Virus record (IMG/VR): IMGVR_UViG_3300029787_000024 | Span: 1 to 64,000 of that record | Reading direction: 5' to 3' (one strand) | DNA from: a virus | Length of the DNA: 64,000 nucleotides | Part shown: one piece after another, positions 13,450 through 21,632 of the stretch | How positions within the stretch are numbered: the first letter of the stretch is position 1 | Layout of the letters: each line of letters begins with the position of its first letter | Made by a program: the position numbers and the translations under genes | The notes under the pieces: generated by a model | Seen by the model: the letters and a program-made list of their open reading frames with translations, nothing else | Told to the model about the DNA's origin: nothing | The model's database searches: none

Positions 13450-14747
13450 ATTCAGATAGATTAGAATTAGAAAGGATATTGCTTGGTAAGTTAATCAACA
13501 ATCCACAAAATTATTATGACAATCATTCTCTTTTAAATCACTCATTATTTGAGAACCCTGACCACATAAAGTTATTTAAGTTGTTAGAAAAACAATACCA
13601 AGATACTGGTAAAATAGATTTAACAGAATTTTATATGTCATTTGCAGATAAGTCATCAGCCATACAAGTTGCACAAAAGTGTACAGAGATGGCTTATGAT
13701 GGGTCTAGTTGTCAGTCTATCATATTGATACTCAATCAGATAAGTAGAAAGAAAGAGCTTAAAATGTTATGCTTAAAAACTATAGATAAAATAGATAATG
13801 ATGAAGACTTATTTGATACAGTAGATTATGTAGAAAAAAGTGTTCAAAAAATAGGTAACGTAGATAATGATGAGTTATGTTCTATTGGAGAGCAAATGCC
13901 TGGAATGTTAAAGGGTTTAGAAAATAATATGAAATCAGATGGTATGACAGGTATACCTAGTGGCTTTCCGTCTATAGATAAGTTTACAAGTGGATGGCAA
14001 AAACAAGACTTAGTTATTATAGGTGGCGCTTCATCTATGGGTAAGACTAGCTTTGCTTTAAACGTGGCAATGAATGCTTCTAATATGGGTCATTCAGTTG
14101 TTATATTCTCTTATGAGATGAGTGTTAATCAAATGCTTATGCGTATGATTAGTGGTGACACTAATATAAATAATAAACATTTACTTAGAGGTACTATATA
14201 TGAAGAGGAGTTAACTAAGATACATAATAGTGTAGCTGATTTTGAAAGGCTTAGTATGTATATAGATGAGTGTAGAAATACATCACTTAAATATCTTCTT
14301 AATAGAATAAGGCAATACGTTATAGCTAAAAAAGTAGAAATGGTTGTAGTAGATTATCTTCAGTTAATATCTTATAGTGTTCGTGGTAGAACAAGAGAGC
14401 AAGAAGTTTCTCAAGTTGCTAGAGCATTAAAGAACATAGCTAAAGAATTAGATATAACTGTAGTAGCCTTATCTCAACTATCAAGAAGTGTTAGTAAGAG
14501 AGAGACTGGTAGACCAAATCTTTCAGACCTAAGAGAATCAGGTGAAATAGAACAAGCAGCAGATGTTGTAGCGTTTGTTTATAGACCTGAGTATTATGGA
14601 CTAAAGACTGATGACGATGGAAATAGTGTAGAGGGTATGGCAGAAATTATATTTGCTAAGGGTAGAAATATAGGTATAGGTAGTAAGTATTTAAAGTTTA
14701 TAGATTATCTAACAAAGTTTGAAGAGATATCAACATTCAACACTTAA
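13446..14747 (+). CDS. dnaB: Replicative DNA helicase, DnaB family
   Basis: 433 aa. An N-terminal helical domain (about 1-105) begins LERILLGKLINNPQNYYDNH, as in DnaB. The RecA-like ATPase domain begins at GIPSGFPSIDKFTSGWQ. Walker A is GGASSMGKTS (193-202), Walker B the VVVDYLQLI segment, and further motifs LSQLSRSVSKRE and SDLRESGEIEQAADVV match motif 4 and the arginine-finger region. It unwinds the replication fork as a hexamer. With no phage primase or polymerase in view, it may recruit host DnaG and Pol III. Confidence 0.93.
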   Translation: MNSDRLELERILLGKLINNPQNYYDNHSLLNHSLFENPDHIKLFKLLEKQYQDTGKIDLTEFYMSFADKSSAIQVAQKCTEMAYDGSSCQSIILILNQISRKKELKMLCLKTIDKIDNDEDLFDTVDYVEKSVQKIGNVDNDELCSIGEQMPGMLKGLENNMKSDGMTGIPSGFPSIDKFTSGWQKQDLVIIGGASSMGKTSFALNVAMNASNMGHSVVIFSYEMSVNQMLMRMISGDTNINNKHLLRGTIYEEELTKIHNSVADFERLSMYIDECRNTSLKYLLNRIRQYVIAKKVEMVVVDYLQLISYSVRGRTREQEVSQVARALKNIAKELDITVVALSQLSRSVSKRETGRPNLSDLRESGEIEQAADVVAFVYRPEYYGLKTDDDGNSVEGMAEIIFAKGRNIGIGSKYLKFIDYLTKFEEISTFNT

Positions 14748-14762
14748 TAAGTTATAAATTAT

Positions 14763-14787
14763 TTTGCTTTTCTTTTTTGTATATTTG
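14763..14787 (+). promoter_or_regulatory. Putative promoter with TATATTTG box
   Basis: TATATTTG at 14780-14787 is a full TAnnTTTG match 26 bases before the ATG at 14814. A TTTG lies at 14763-14766, but the 13-base gap is shorter than usual, so the -33 element is doubtful. It would drive the HU-like/Sak4/recombination run. Confidence 0.45.
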
Positions 14788-14813
14788 TGTTTATTTAGTA
14801 GATTTGCATAAGT

Positions 14814-15038
14814 ATGATTAGATTTGATGACACAGCAAAGAAGGTTTCTAAAAAGTTGAAAATTAATAAAGAGACTATAAAGAAAGTTCTCAACAAAACT
14901 TTTGAAGAAATAGAAAAAAACCTTGAAGATAATAAAAACTTTATGTTCAAGGGGTATGCTAAGATTGTTAAATCTAATCAAAAAAAGAAACCGATAACTA
15001 AAACCGAATTGTTTAATTTAAAAACGAAAGACAAATGA
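14814..15038 (+). CDS. HU/IHF-like DNA-binding protein, short form
   Basis: 74 aa. The N-terminal helices (DDTAKKVSKKLKINKETIKK, then LNKTFEEIEKNL) and the following FMFKGYAKIVKS strand match the start of HU/IHF proteins, where a Gly-Phe/Tyr turn leads into the beta sheet. The DNA-wrapping arm seems reduced or missing, since the protein is about 15-20 residues shorter than HU. IHF-like proteins are a regular feature of crAss-like phages. Stop overlaps the next start (ATGA). Confidence 0.65.
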   Translation: MIRFDDTAKKVSKKLKINKETIKKVLNKTFEEIEKNLEDNKNFMFKGYAKIVKSNQKKKPITKTELFNLKTKDK

Positions 15039-15670
15039 AACCGAATATTATAATCGTAGGGCCATCAGGCTCAGGTAAGTCAAGTTCTATGAGGAACTTA
15101 GACCCAAAAAGAACTGCTGTTTTAAATACAGAAAGAAAGCAGTTACCATTCAAAAATGCAAATGAGTTTATGAATGTTCCAATTAAATCTGTATCAGAGT
15201 TTCACTCAGCTTTAGACAAGGCTATGTCAAGTGACAAGATAGATACAATAGTTGTAGAATCATTTACATCTCTTATAGAAATTATATTTAGAGAGGCCGA
15301 TGTAAGATACAAAGGCTTTGATGTATGGAGTTACTATAACAAAGAGATAGATAAGATTCTAGACAAGTCTAAAAACTCTGACAAGTATGTTGTATTTACT
15401 GCTATTGATGGCGTGTATGATGGCGACAATGGTGTTGAAGAACGTTATGTTGCAGTAGATGGTAACAGATGGAAGAAAAGAGTTGAGAAAGAATTTGTAT
15501 TAGCTTTATTCACAGATGTTAGAGCAACTGATGATGGAGTTACTTACAGGTTTAGAACAAACACTACAGGTAGAGATTCCGCAAAGAGTCCTATGGATAT
15601 GTTTGAAAGTTTACATATTGATAATTGTATTAAATCAATTATTGATAAATGTGAAGAATATTATAAATAA
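15035..15670 (+). CDS. Sak4-like P-loop ATPase (single-strand annealing)
   Basis: 211 aa, a minimal RecA-type core. Walker A GPSGSGKSSS (9-18) and Walker B IDTIVVES (about 67-74) are clear, and a basic KKRVEKEF region follows. Such small ATPases (Sak4 family) help phage recombination by annealing single strands, together with an SSB-like partner, which is indeed the next gene. It lacks the DNA-binding loops of full RecA. Alternative: another AAA-type ATPase of the 'phage nucleotide-binding protein' group, to which Sak4 belongs. Confidence 0.8.
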   Translation: MKPNIIIVGPSGSGKSSSMRNLDPKRTAVLNTERKQLPFKNANEFMNVPIKSVSEFHSALDKAMSSDKIDTIVVESFTSLIEIIFREADVRYKGFDVWSYYNKEIDKILDKSKNSDKYVVFTAIDGVYDGDNGVEERYVAVDGNRWKKRVEKEFVLALFTDVRATDDGVTYRFRTNTTGRDSAKSPMDMFESLHIDNCIKSIIDKCEEYYK

Positions 15671-15692
15671 GTTTAATTAAAATCGAATAAAA

Positions 15693-16241
15693 ATGTTTCC
15701 TAAATTGAATGAAACCAAATTAAAGACTCCTGAAGTTAAGTCAGATTACTTAGGTGCAGGAGCGCACACAGTAGAAATTAGAAAATTTAAAACAAGTAAT
15801 GAAGTACCAGGTTATCAAGGCACACCATATACAGAATTTATAGTGGGTAATGATAAAGGTATAGCATTCTTAAAGTTCACAGGTGTAGACAACTACACTA
15901 GTGAGGCTGCCGCTAGAGTAAGAACAGAGATATTTAAATCTTTCCTTACAGCAGCAGGATGTTCTAACTTCACCGACCCACACATGGCGTGTAACTCTAT
16001 TATAGATAAAAAGGTTGAGGTGTGTTTAGCAAAAAGGGAGTATTGGACTACAGACAAAGACACCAATAAGCCAGAAATTAAATCAAGAGTAGAATACAAA
16101 TTTGCCAATCCTTATGGTAGAAAGATAACTTTTAAAGACAGTTATAATAAACAAATGTCAGCTGAAGAAAGAGCTAGATATGATAATGCTGTAAGTCTTT
16201 CAAATGTAGGGGGCAGTGATAATGTAGAAGTACCATTTTAA
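15693..16241 (+). CDS. SSB-like protein next to Sak4
   Basis: 182 aa, strand-rich N-terminal two thirds (AGAHTVEIRKFKTSNEVPGY and following) compatible with an OB-fold, ending in GGSDNVEVPF. An acidic tail with terminal Pro-Phe is the known partner-binding tip of bacterial SSBs. The place directly after the Sak4-like ATPase supports a single-strand DNA-binding role. Overall similarity to classical SSB is not evident, so this rests on tail, length and context. Confidence 0.65.
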   Translation: MFPKLNETKLKTPEVKSDYLGAGAHTVEIRKFKTSNEVPGYQGTPYTEFIVGNDKGIAFLKFTGVDNYTSEAAARVRTEIFKSFLTAAGCSNFTDPHMACNSIIDKKVEVCLAKREYWTTDKDTNKPEIKSRVEYKFANPYGRKITFKDSYNKQMSAEERARYDNAVSLSNVGGSDNVEVPF

Positions 16242-16251
16242 AAATTAAAAT

Positions 16252-16422
16252 ATGAAATTAGTAAATTATTTTACAGCAAATGCAAGACAATTAGATAAGT
16301 TTAAACTAGAGTTTAGATTACTAGGTTTTACGTTTATAGAATTAAAGTTTGATATATCAAATAGATGTTTCAAATTTGTTCTACTTAATGTAGGAATAGC
16401 AACTAAAAATTGTGCTTGTTAA
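16252..16422 (+). CDS. Small hypothetical protein, 56 aa
   Basis: MKLVNYFTANARQLDKFKLE, then hydrophobic/aromatic strands (LLGFTFIELKFDIS) and a Cys-containing end (KNCAC). It fits exactly between the SSB-like gene and NinB: the TAA is directly followed by the NinB ATG. No family recognised. Confidence 0.55.
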   Translation: MKLVNYFTANARQLDKFKLEFRLLGFTFIELKFDISNRCFKFVLLNVGIATKNCAC

Positions 16423-16827
16423 ATGGGTAGTAAACACTTAGCATATATAAAGAATGGCAAAGTGACCTATCAAAACAAAGATAAGTTTGATGACCACATG
16501 CTTAATTATGAGGGCAAGACTGTAGTTATTACAGTGGGGGAGCAAAAGAAGAGACGTAGTCTCAATCTTAACTCATATTATTGGGCAGTGGTTGTCAAGC
16601 TTTTATCTGAAGAAACAGGTTATGATAAAGACGAAATGCACGAAGTGTTAAAGTCTATGTTTCTTAGAACAAGGTATCAAATAAAAGGAGTGTGGGTAGA
16701 CAGCACTAAGTCAACAACTAAATTATCTCATAAAGAAATGAGTGAGTTTATAGAGGAGACTAAACGATTTGCTTCTACAACATTGGGAGTATATATACCA
16801 GACCCAAACGAAGTTGAGTATGAATAG
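16423..16827 (+). CDS. ninB: NinB/Orf-like recombination protein
   Basis: 134 aa. Pattern typical of lambda NinB (Orf): RRSLNLNSYYWAVVVKLLSE, GYDKDEMHEVLKSMFL, then STTKLSHKEMSEFIEETKRF and a closing GVYIPDPNE. Members of this family bind single-strand DNA/SSB and help loading of recombination proteins. Here it sits between the SSB-like and RusA-like genes, as in many phage recombination cassettes. Its stop lies within the RusA start (ATGAATAG). Confidence 0.8.
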   Translation: MGSKHLAYIKNGKVTYQNKDKFDDHMLNYEGKTVVITVGEQKKRRSLNLNSYYWAVVVKLLSEETGYDKDEMHEVLKSMFLRTRYQIKGVWVDSTKSTTKLSHKEMSEFIEETKRFASTTLGVYIPDPNEVEYE

Positions 16828-17212
16828 TTTTTTTATATTAGGTAACGTTCCTTCAAGTAAGAATGGAAAAAGGTGGACAGGTAAATACCTTATCCATAGT
16901 AAGACTACTATGAGGTATATAAAAGAAACCAAAGAAGATTACTTAAGGTTAAGAAAAGAATTCACAACTGAATTAAAAAAGTATGAGCCTCCCTATATAA
17001 TATCATTTAAATTTATAAGAAACAGTAAGAGAAAGTTTGATTATGTCAATCCTTTACAAACAGTACAAGACCTTATGGTTAAGTATCATTGGATAGAAGA
17101 TGACAATGCAACATTCTTACTACCTGTATTTGAACCGTATGAATATAATAAAGTTAAACCAGGTGTATTAATCACCATAAAATCGAATAACAATGACAAA
17201 GAGAAGAAGTAA
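16820..17212 (+). CDS. rusA: RusA-like Holliday junction resolvase
   Basis: 130 aa using the ATG at 16820, which overlaps the NinB stop; an earlier in-frame ATG at 16769 would overlap NinB widely. RusA-like features: GNVPSSKNGKRW near the start and RKFDYVNPLQTVQDLMVKYH, in which Asp74, Asn77 and Asp84 take the place of the D..N..D catalytic set, followed by DD at 94-95. The canonical D-x-D-N is here D-Y-V-N. It resolves recombination branches before packaging. Confidence 0.75.
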   Translation: MNSFFILGNVPSSKNGKRWTGKYLIHSKTTMRYIKETKEDYLRLRKEFTTELKKYEPPYIISFKFIRNSKRKFDYVNPLQTVQDLMVKYHWIEDDNATFLLPVFEPYEYNKVKPGVLITIKSNNNDKEKK

Positions 17213-17417
17213 TACTCATTATACTAGACTATTAGATTACCTAAAAGAATTTGGTAATGTAACAAGCTTAACTGCAATAAGAGATTTAGGTAACACTAGA
17301 TTGTCAGCAACCATATATCAATTAAGAAAAGATGGGCACAATATAATTAGTGAAGACTTAACAGTAAGAAATAGATGGGGTAACAACACTACCGTATCAC
17401 TATACAAATTAATATGA
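17193..17417 (+). CDS. Winged-helix (HTH) DNA-binding protein, 74 aa
   Basis: The pattern LLDYLKEFGNVTSLTAIRDL, then TRLSATIYQLRKDG matches the phage helix-turn-helix family in which 'TSLxAIxDLGxTRLxxxIxxLR' is the DNA-reading helix pair. It overlaps the resolvase end by 20 bases and its stop overlaps the nuclease start (ATGA). Likely a small transcription regulator or a DNA-binding accessory of the recombination cassette. Confidence 0.8.
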   Translation: MTKRRSNTHYTRLLDYLKEFGNVTSLTAIRDLGNTRLSATIYQLRKDGHNIISEDLTVRNRWGNNTTVSLYKLI

Positions 17418-18208
17418 GACCAAAAATAGAAAGAATTAAAGACAACGAAGTTACAGACAATACTTATTATGAAGACTGTATGTATATGTCTAACTCTATG
17501 CTTAAAACATTTATAGAGAAATGTCCTAAGTATTACGTACATAGATTAGAGAACCCCATTAGGCCAACAGCGGCAATGAAATTTGGAACAGCTTTCCATA
17601 TGCTTATGTTAGAGGGTGTAAAAAAGTTTAAAGAAAATTATATTGAAGAGCCTGATGTAGACAAGAGAACAACTCTTGGTAAGTCTACATTAATAAAATT
17701 TAATGAAAGGTTAGGAGACAAGCAAACTGTATCAAGAAAGGACAATAATAAACTATTGTCTATGTATCAACAGTTGCAAGAAAGCAAACACTATTCTCTT
17801 ATAGATGATTGCAATGAGATAGAGCAAATATATCTATGGAAAAACAAAGATGTTGACATGTTATGTAAAGGAAAGCTTGATGCCGTTAACACTAAGGATA
17901 AGTACATTGTAGATTTAAAGACTACAAGAAATGCTTCTCCTGAAAACTTTACAGAATTAATTATGAATGCGAAGTATCATATGCAGGCGGCGTATTATCT
18001 TGATGCATTGGGGTATGACGACTATTATATAGTTGCCATTGAGAAAGACACACCGCACTGTATATGTACTTACAAGTTGAGTAAGAAAACAATAGAGAAG
18101 GGAAGAGAGCTTTACATGGGAGGATTAACATACTATAAAAGTATACTAGCTTCACCAACGGAGGTGGAGATGTTAGACTATAATGGTGGTAACATATATA
18201 CTTTATAG
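17414..18208 (+). CDS. RecE/exonuclease-VIII-like PD-(D/E)XK nuclease
   Basis: 264 aa. The N-terminal MSNSMLKTFIEKCPKYY and KFGTAFHMLMLEG match the Cas4/RecE-type start, with His62 as a likely metal ligand. The catalytic core is GKLDAV (Asp156) and VDLKTT (Asp167, Lys169), followed by YHMQAAYYLDAL, the conserved Q-x3-Y. It probably digests one strand from double-strand ends and supplies single strands for the Sak4-like annealing protein. Length is near that of the stand-alone RecE nuclease domain. Confidence 0.85.
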   Translation: MRPKIERIKDNEVTDNTYYEDCMYMSNSMLKTFIEKCPKYYVHRLENPIRPTAAMKFGTAFHMLMLEGVKKFKENYIEEPDVDKRTTLGKSTLIKFNERLGDKQTVSRKDNNKLLSMYQQLQESKHYSLIDDCNEIEQIYLWKNKDVDMLCKGKLDAVNTKDKYIVDLKTTRNASPENFTELIMNAKYHMQAAYYLDALGYDDYYIVAIEKDTPHCICTYKLSKKTIEKGRELYMGGLTYYKSILASPTEVEMLDYNGGNIYTL

Positions 18209-18232
18209 TAATATAAACCAAAATAAATTATT

Positions 18233-18448
18233 ATGATAGAAATTAGTCCAAAAAGACTTTCAGAGGCATTAGCCCTAAATGAAACTAAGGAAATATATGG
18301 CGAAGAAGCTATGTATAAAAACAACTATGAGGAATTTAGAGGCCTAGTAATGCACGATGTAGTGAAAGAAACTTATAACAAAATATACAATAAATACTTA
18401 CAAGTTATATTGTCAATTGTACAGGAAAAAGAGCAATGGCAGAGTTAG
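18233..18448 (+). CDS. Hypothetical helical protein, 71 aa
   Basis: MIEISPKRLSEALALNETKE with further helical, charged sequence; ends EKEQWQS. It overlaps the start of the GGCT-like gene by 13 bases, the same overlap size as in the amidoligase operon. No domain recognised. Confidence 0.6.
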   Translation: MIEISPKRLSEALALNETKEIYGEEAMYKNNYEEFRGLVMHDVVKETYNKIYNKYLQVILSIVQEKEQWQS

Positions 18449-18789
18449 TATTTGTATATGGAACATTAAGAAGAGGTCACGGTAATCACGTTCTCCTAAA
18501 GGATTCAAAATTCATTGACGCTGGATTAACAAAAGATAAGTATGCTATGTATCATACAGGTATACCTTTTGTCAACGAAGATGAAGAGGTGTCTAATATA
18601 TTTGGTGAAGTATATCAAGTATCTAAGCACGTATTAAATACGCTAGATTTATTAGAGGGTCACCCCTCTTGGTATAACCGAAAAAAAATAACTGTGTGTG
18701 GTAGTAAAAAAAAGTACCACGCATGGTTATATTTTAACGACGATAAATCAGGTGTACTTATTGAGTCAGGAGACTACGAAAATAAATGA
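18436..18789 (+). CDS. Gamma-glutamylcyclotransferase-like (AIG2/GGCT) protein
   Basis: 117 aa, the usual length of the GGCT fold. Substrate loop VFVYGTLRRGHGNH (YGTLRRG at 8-14) and the catalytic-acid region LDLLEGHPSWYNR (Glu74) are both present, as is FGEVYQV. Known members cleave gamma-glutamyl amines, releasing 5-oxoproline, or act on related isopeptide-like bonds. Amidoligases and GGCT proteins are repeatedly encoded together, so this may trim or recycle the product of the ligase at 11202, although the two genes are 5.9 kb apart here. Confidence 0.88.
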   Translation: MAELVFVYGTLRRGHGNHVLLKDSKFIDAGLTKDKYAMYHTGIPFVNEDEEVSNIFGEVYQVSKHVLNTLDLLEGHPSWYNRKKITVCGSKKKYHAWLYFNDDKSGVLIESGDYENK

Positions 18790-19034
18790 AGAAACACACC
18801 AAAATATATTTAAAATATTTTGACTATGTGCTTGACGATATCATACCATGCACGGTATGTAACAGACAGGCTGTTGACATTCATCACATTGAAAGACGTG
18901 GGATTGGGGGTTCAAAGAATAAGGATTATATAGAAAACCTTGCGGCTCTATGCAGGAGTTGTCATGATAAAGCAGAAACAAATAAAGAGTTTAACCAAAT
19001 GGTAAAAGAACGCCATTTAAAATTATTAAAATGA
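18786..19034 (+). CDS. HNH endonuclease-like protein, 82 aa
   Basis: Core pattern: C22-x2-C25, VDIHHIERRGIGG (His33/34), ENLAALCRSCH (Asn51, Cys56, Cys59, His60). These give the zinc-binding Cys set and the H-N-H catalytic residues. The protein holds only this domain, like small NinG-type or restriction-type HNH nucleases in phages. It overlaps both neighbours by ATGA junctions. Likely a recombination or packaging nuclease; not an obvious homing endonuclease because it sits in the operon as a normal gene. Confidence 0.85.
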   Translation: MKKHTKIYLKYFDYVLDDIIPCTVCNRQAVDIHHIERRGIGGSKNKDYIENLAALCRSCHDKAETNKEFNQMVKERHLKLLK

Positions 19035-19498
19035 AATTAAAGAAAGAGCAAATGACGGGCAATGAATCAATAGATAGCCTAATAATACTAGCTTGTAACT
19101 TAGCTAGAATACACCCAGATGATTTACTTAGTTCATCTAGAGTGTCAAGAGTATTTGATGCAAGATGTTGTGTAGGTAAAATACTAAGAGAGTGTTATGA
19201 TTTAACACAAGTGGAGGCTGGAGAAATATTAAAGAGAGACCATGCAACTATTCATTTCTATGAAAAAGAACACGACAATAAAGTTAAGTATAGATATTAC
19301 TCTACTATATACAATGAGCTTAAGATGTTTGCAAGGAACGAAGGTTATGAGGTAAATGCCACTAAGGTTCAAAACAATGCTAATATAGAAAACCTCAAGA
19401 TAGAAATAGCTACACTAAAAGCTAGAAACAGAGAATTAAAAGAGGATTTAAAGAAGGTAGACTCAATTAAGAAAAGTTTATTATCTTTGTCTGTATAA
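19031..19498 (+). CDS. DnaA domain IV-like DNA-binding protein with coiled coil
   Basis: 155 aa. Residues ~25-90 resemble the DnaA-box-binding domain: DDLLSSSRVSRVFDARCCVG, DLTQVEAGEILKRDHATIHF, where KRDHATIH corresponds to the DnaA signature RDHSTV.H. The ATPase domain is missing. The C-terminal ~50 residues are a coiled coil (NLKIEIATLKARNRELKEDL). It could mark a phage origin, or compete with host DnaA for its sites. Last gene of the plus-strand block. Confidence 0.8.
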   Translation: MKLKKEQMTGNESIDSLIILACNLARIHPDDLLSSSRVSRVFDARCCVGKILRECYDLTQVEAGEILKRDHATIHFYEKEHDNKVKYRYYSTIYNELKMFARNEGYEVNATKVQNNANIENLKIEIATLKARNRELKEDLKKVDSIKKSLLSLSV

Positions 19499-19502
19499 AG
19501 AG

Positions 19503-19566
19503 AAAAAGGAATGCGTAGGTTTCGGATTGATTTCCGTTTAAAACATAATACCGAAGTTCCTTTTTT
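19503..19566. terminator. Bidirectional terminator between converging blocks
   Basis: AAAAAGGAA (19503-19511) pairs with TTCCTTTTT (19557-19565), and inside TTCGG pairs with CCGAA (19521-19525, 19551-19555). A runs on one side and T runs on the other fit termination in both directions, exactly where the plus block (stop 19498) meets the minus block (stop 19567). Confidence 0.85.
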
Positions 19567-20853
19567 CTATTCTATAGGGACGTTATAATAAAACTCAGCC
19601 TGTAATCCATTGTTCTTACTCCATACAAACCCATGAGCCCTTTTAATGTTACCTACATATCCTTTATCATCATGCCACTGGTCAGTTGCACACATACTTC
19701 CTAAATGCCTTACGGTAATTCCACTATACTCTTTAGTAGCACCAATCTTATTATGATGTACTCCATGTAAATGTCCCCTATGTAATTCACAATAATCTAC
19801 ATCACTCCACATTTCTTTAAACCTTTGAGGTAGTACTTGAACTGCTTTCTCAGCTTTCATCTTATGACCGTGGTCAAATGCAATTAAGTTTTTACCGTAT
19901 TTAAAACCTTTCATTAACGGTCTAGTGTTATCCACCAGAACATTATCATTCTGCTCGTAGAACAACTCTAATGCGTCTCCTAGGTACATTATACATTCCT
20001 CATCATGATTACCAGGCATTACCACAACGTGTACAGGGCATATAGAAGACAATTCATCTATAACCATAATCATTAACTTACGAGCCCTCTTATACATTTC
20101 TATATGATGGTCACTATTATACTGAGGAGTTCCTTTAGTCGTTCTTGGAACAGGTTTATCTCCATCAGTATTAAGTAAATCATTACCTACCACAAATAAT
20201 ATCTTATCAATAGTAAATGATGATGCTCTCATCAACATATGTTCAATAGCTTTCATTAATCTTTCCTCAGCAATATCCATACTATATTCATCACCTATAA
20301 TACCTATCTTACCTAGATGTAAATCATATGCTCCAATCTCTAGCAGATGCTCGGTAGTATCTTGTCCATTTATAATCTTATTGTGTTTTGGAGTTCTCTT
20401 TGTAAGTTGACTTAAATCTTCCATTAATGAACGTCTAGTTAATTCTAGATTCTTAAATGGATTTACTTTTTTTAATTTTGCTTTACAACGATACATCGTA
20501 ATAGTGACAGGCTTACGTTCATTATCAAAACCTGTTTGCTCATAAGTTCCTATATCATACCAATCTACCTCCCATTCACTATCATCTACACTAAATGCTT
20601 CTAATAAATCATCTAGTGACTTTACTCTAGTTGTATCTTCTGCTATTATAAATCTACCTTCTGGACCCTCTTCCATGCTCATACGCTCCTTTTTTTTAGT
20701 CCTAGCATTAGTATGTGAACCACGTATAGTTCTAGCAAGACTTCTTACTTGTTCATAATTAGTGCCAAACATTGCGGCAGTATTAGCATAGTCTCCATTT
20801 TGTTTATCAGGATTCTCTAGTAAATACTTTTTAACTTCTTCTGATTTCTTCAT
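19567..20853 (-). CDS. Calcineurin-like metallophosphoesterase
   Basis: 428 aa. The N-terminal ~60 residues hold a helix-turn-helix-like start (NTAAMFGTNYEQVRSLAR). The catalytic domain from ~170 shows D-x-H (GAYDLHLGK, Asp177/His179), GND (223-225), PGNHDEE (GNHD 281-284), DHGH (328-330) and GHLHG (360-364), the full two-metal set. It may act as a nuclease or phosphatase; such genes are common in Bacteroidota phages, with function mostly unknown. Its start overlaps the gene at 20831. Last gene of the minus block. Confidence 0.88.
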   Translation of the reverse strand: MKKSEEVKKYLLENPDKQNGDYANTAAMFGTNYEQVRSLARTIRGSHTNARTKKKERMSMEEGPEGRFIIAEDTTRVKSLDDLLEAFSVDDSEWEVDWYDIGTYEQTGFDNERKPVTITMYRCKAKLKKVNPFKNLELTRRSLMEDLSQLTKRTPKHNKIINGQDTTEHLLEIGAYDLHLGKIGIIGDEYSMDIAEERLMKAIEHMLMRASSFTIDKILFVVGNDLLNTDGDKPVPRTTKGTPQYNSDHHIEMYKRARKLMIMVIDELSSICPVHVVVMPGNHDEECIMYLGDALELFYEQNDNVLVDNTRPLMKGFKYGKNLIAFDHGHKMKAEKAVQVLPQRFKEMWSDVDYCELHRGHLHGVHHNKIGATKEYSGITVRHLGSMCATDQWHDDKGYVGNIKRAHGFVWSKNNGLQAEFYYNVPIE

Positions 20854-21268
20854 AATCTGGGATTGTTGTTTCTAAATCACAAAATAACATTATACTTCTT
20901 TTGTTTATACCCATCTCATCTACTAAATTATTTATATTAAATCCAGTCTTTAAGTCTTCATAAAAGAAAGATACATCACATATATACATATCTGGGTTTC
21001 TAAGAATAAAGTATTTTATATAAGCCTCCATAGAATCTACTTGCTTATAAGTTCTGTTATCTAAGTTATTTTGTTTTAATGGTTTTATATAGGCAAGCTT
21101 TATAATATCTTCGTCTTTTTTTTCTGAGGGATTGTCTACGATAGATAAGGAGCCATCTGTATTGATTAAGTCCCACTTGCCTGGTAGATTTCTTAGTTTT
21201 GGGTCTAAATCTGACTTATTTTCTGTAACAAATACAGCAGTTATAATTAAAAATTTTTTCGGTTTCAT
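20831..21268 (-). CDS. Hypothetical protein, 145 aa
   Basis: Alpha/beta protein beginning MKPKKFLIITAVFVTENKSD, with charged middle and an ending LFCDLETTIPDYEEIRRS. No recognised domain. It overlaps the phosphoesterase start by 23 bases, so the two are coupled. The 82-base gap before it (21269-21350) holds only an AT-rich stretch with A runs. Confidence 0.7.
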   Translation of the reverse strand: MKPKKFLIITAVFVTENKSDLDPKLRNLPGKWDLINTDGSLSIVDNPSEKKDEDIIKLAYIKPLKQNNLDNRTYKQVDSMEAYIKYFILRNPDMYICDVSFFYEDLKTGFNINNLVDEMGINKRSIMLFCDLETTIPDYEEIRRS

Positions 21269-21350
21269 AATAAAACATTGCCAATATCCTAAAATTTTTT
21301 TAAAAAAAGGTATTATAATATGGGTTTTATTAACAATATAGTGTTAATTA

Positions 21351-21629
21351 CTACTTTTTACCCCTATTTCTAGCCCTATTTCTTTTCTGAGCTTCTAATA
21401 TAAGGCTACCACCACGTGTATGAGACATATCTTTCTTGTCCCCTTTTTTACTTGTTTTACTCTTTTTATTGGCTTTATTTAATGATGCACGGTATTTTTT
21501 TCTTTCAGTTGAACTATGATATTTTTTATCATAAGCTTTCTTTTTGTCCCTAGATTTTTTATTCTTTGCATAAAACTTTGCTGTTCTAGATTTACCTGCA
21601 CCTTTACCTGCTAATGAATTTCTTGCCAT
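21351..21629 (-). CDS. Small highly basic phage protein, SHTRGG type
   Basis: 92 aa with about one third Lys/Arg: starts MARNSLAGKGAGKSRTAKFY, has YDKKYHSSTERKKYRASLNK, then DMSHTRGGSLILEAQK and ends NRARNRGKK. This pattern is familiar from small conserved proteins of many aquatic phages; their function is not established. The charge suggests binding to DNA or RNA, perhaps as a packaged component. First of a cluster of tiny Lys-rich proteins (21351-22218). Confidence 0.75.
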   Translation of the reverse strand: MARNSLAGKGAGKSRTAKFYAKNKKSRDKKKAYDKKYHSSTERKKYRASLNKANKKSKTSKKGDKKDMSHTRGGSLILEAQKRNRARNRGKK

Positions 21630-21632
21630 GTT

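Noticed and set aside
16769-16819. Longer N-terminus for the RusA-like protein
   Set aside because: The extra 17 residues overlap NinB and lack family similarity; the ATG at 16820 is right at the start of the fold.
18786-19034. HNH gene as a homing endonuclease in an intron
   Set aside because: It overlaps both neighbours by ATGA junctions as a normal operon member and interrupts no gene.
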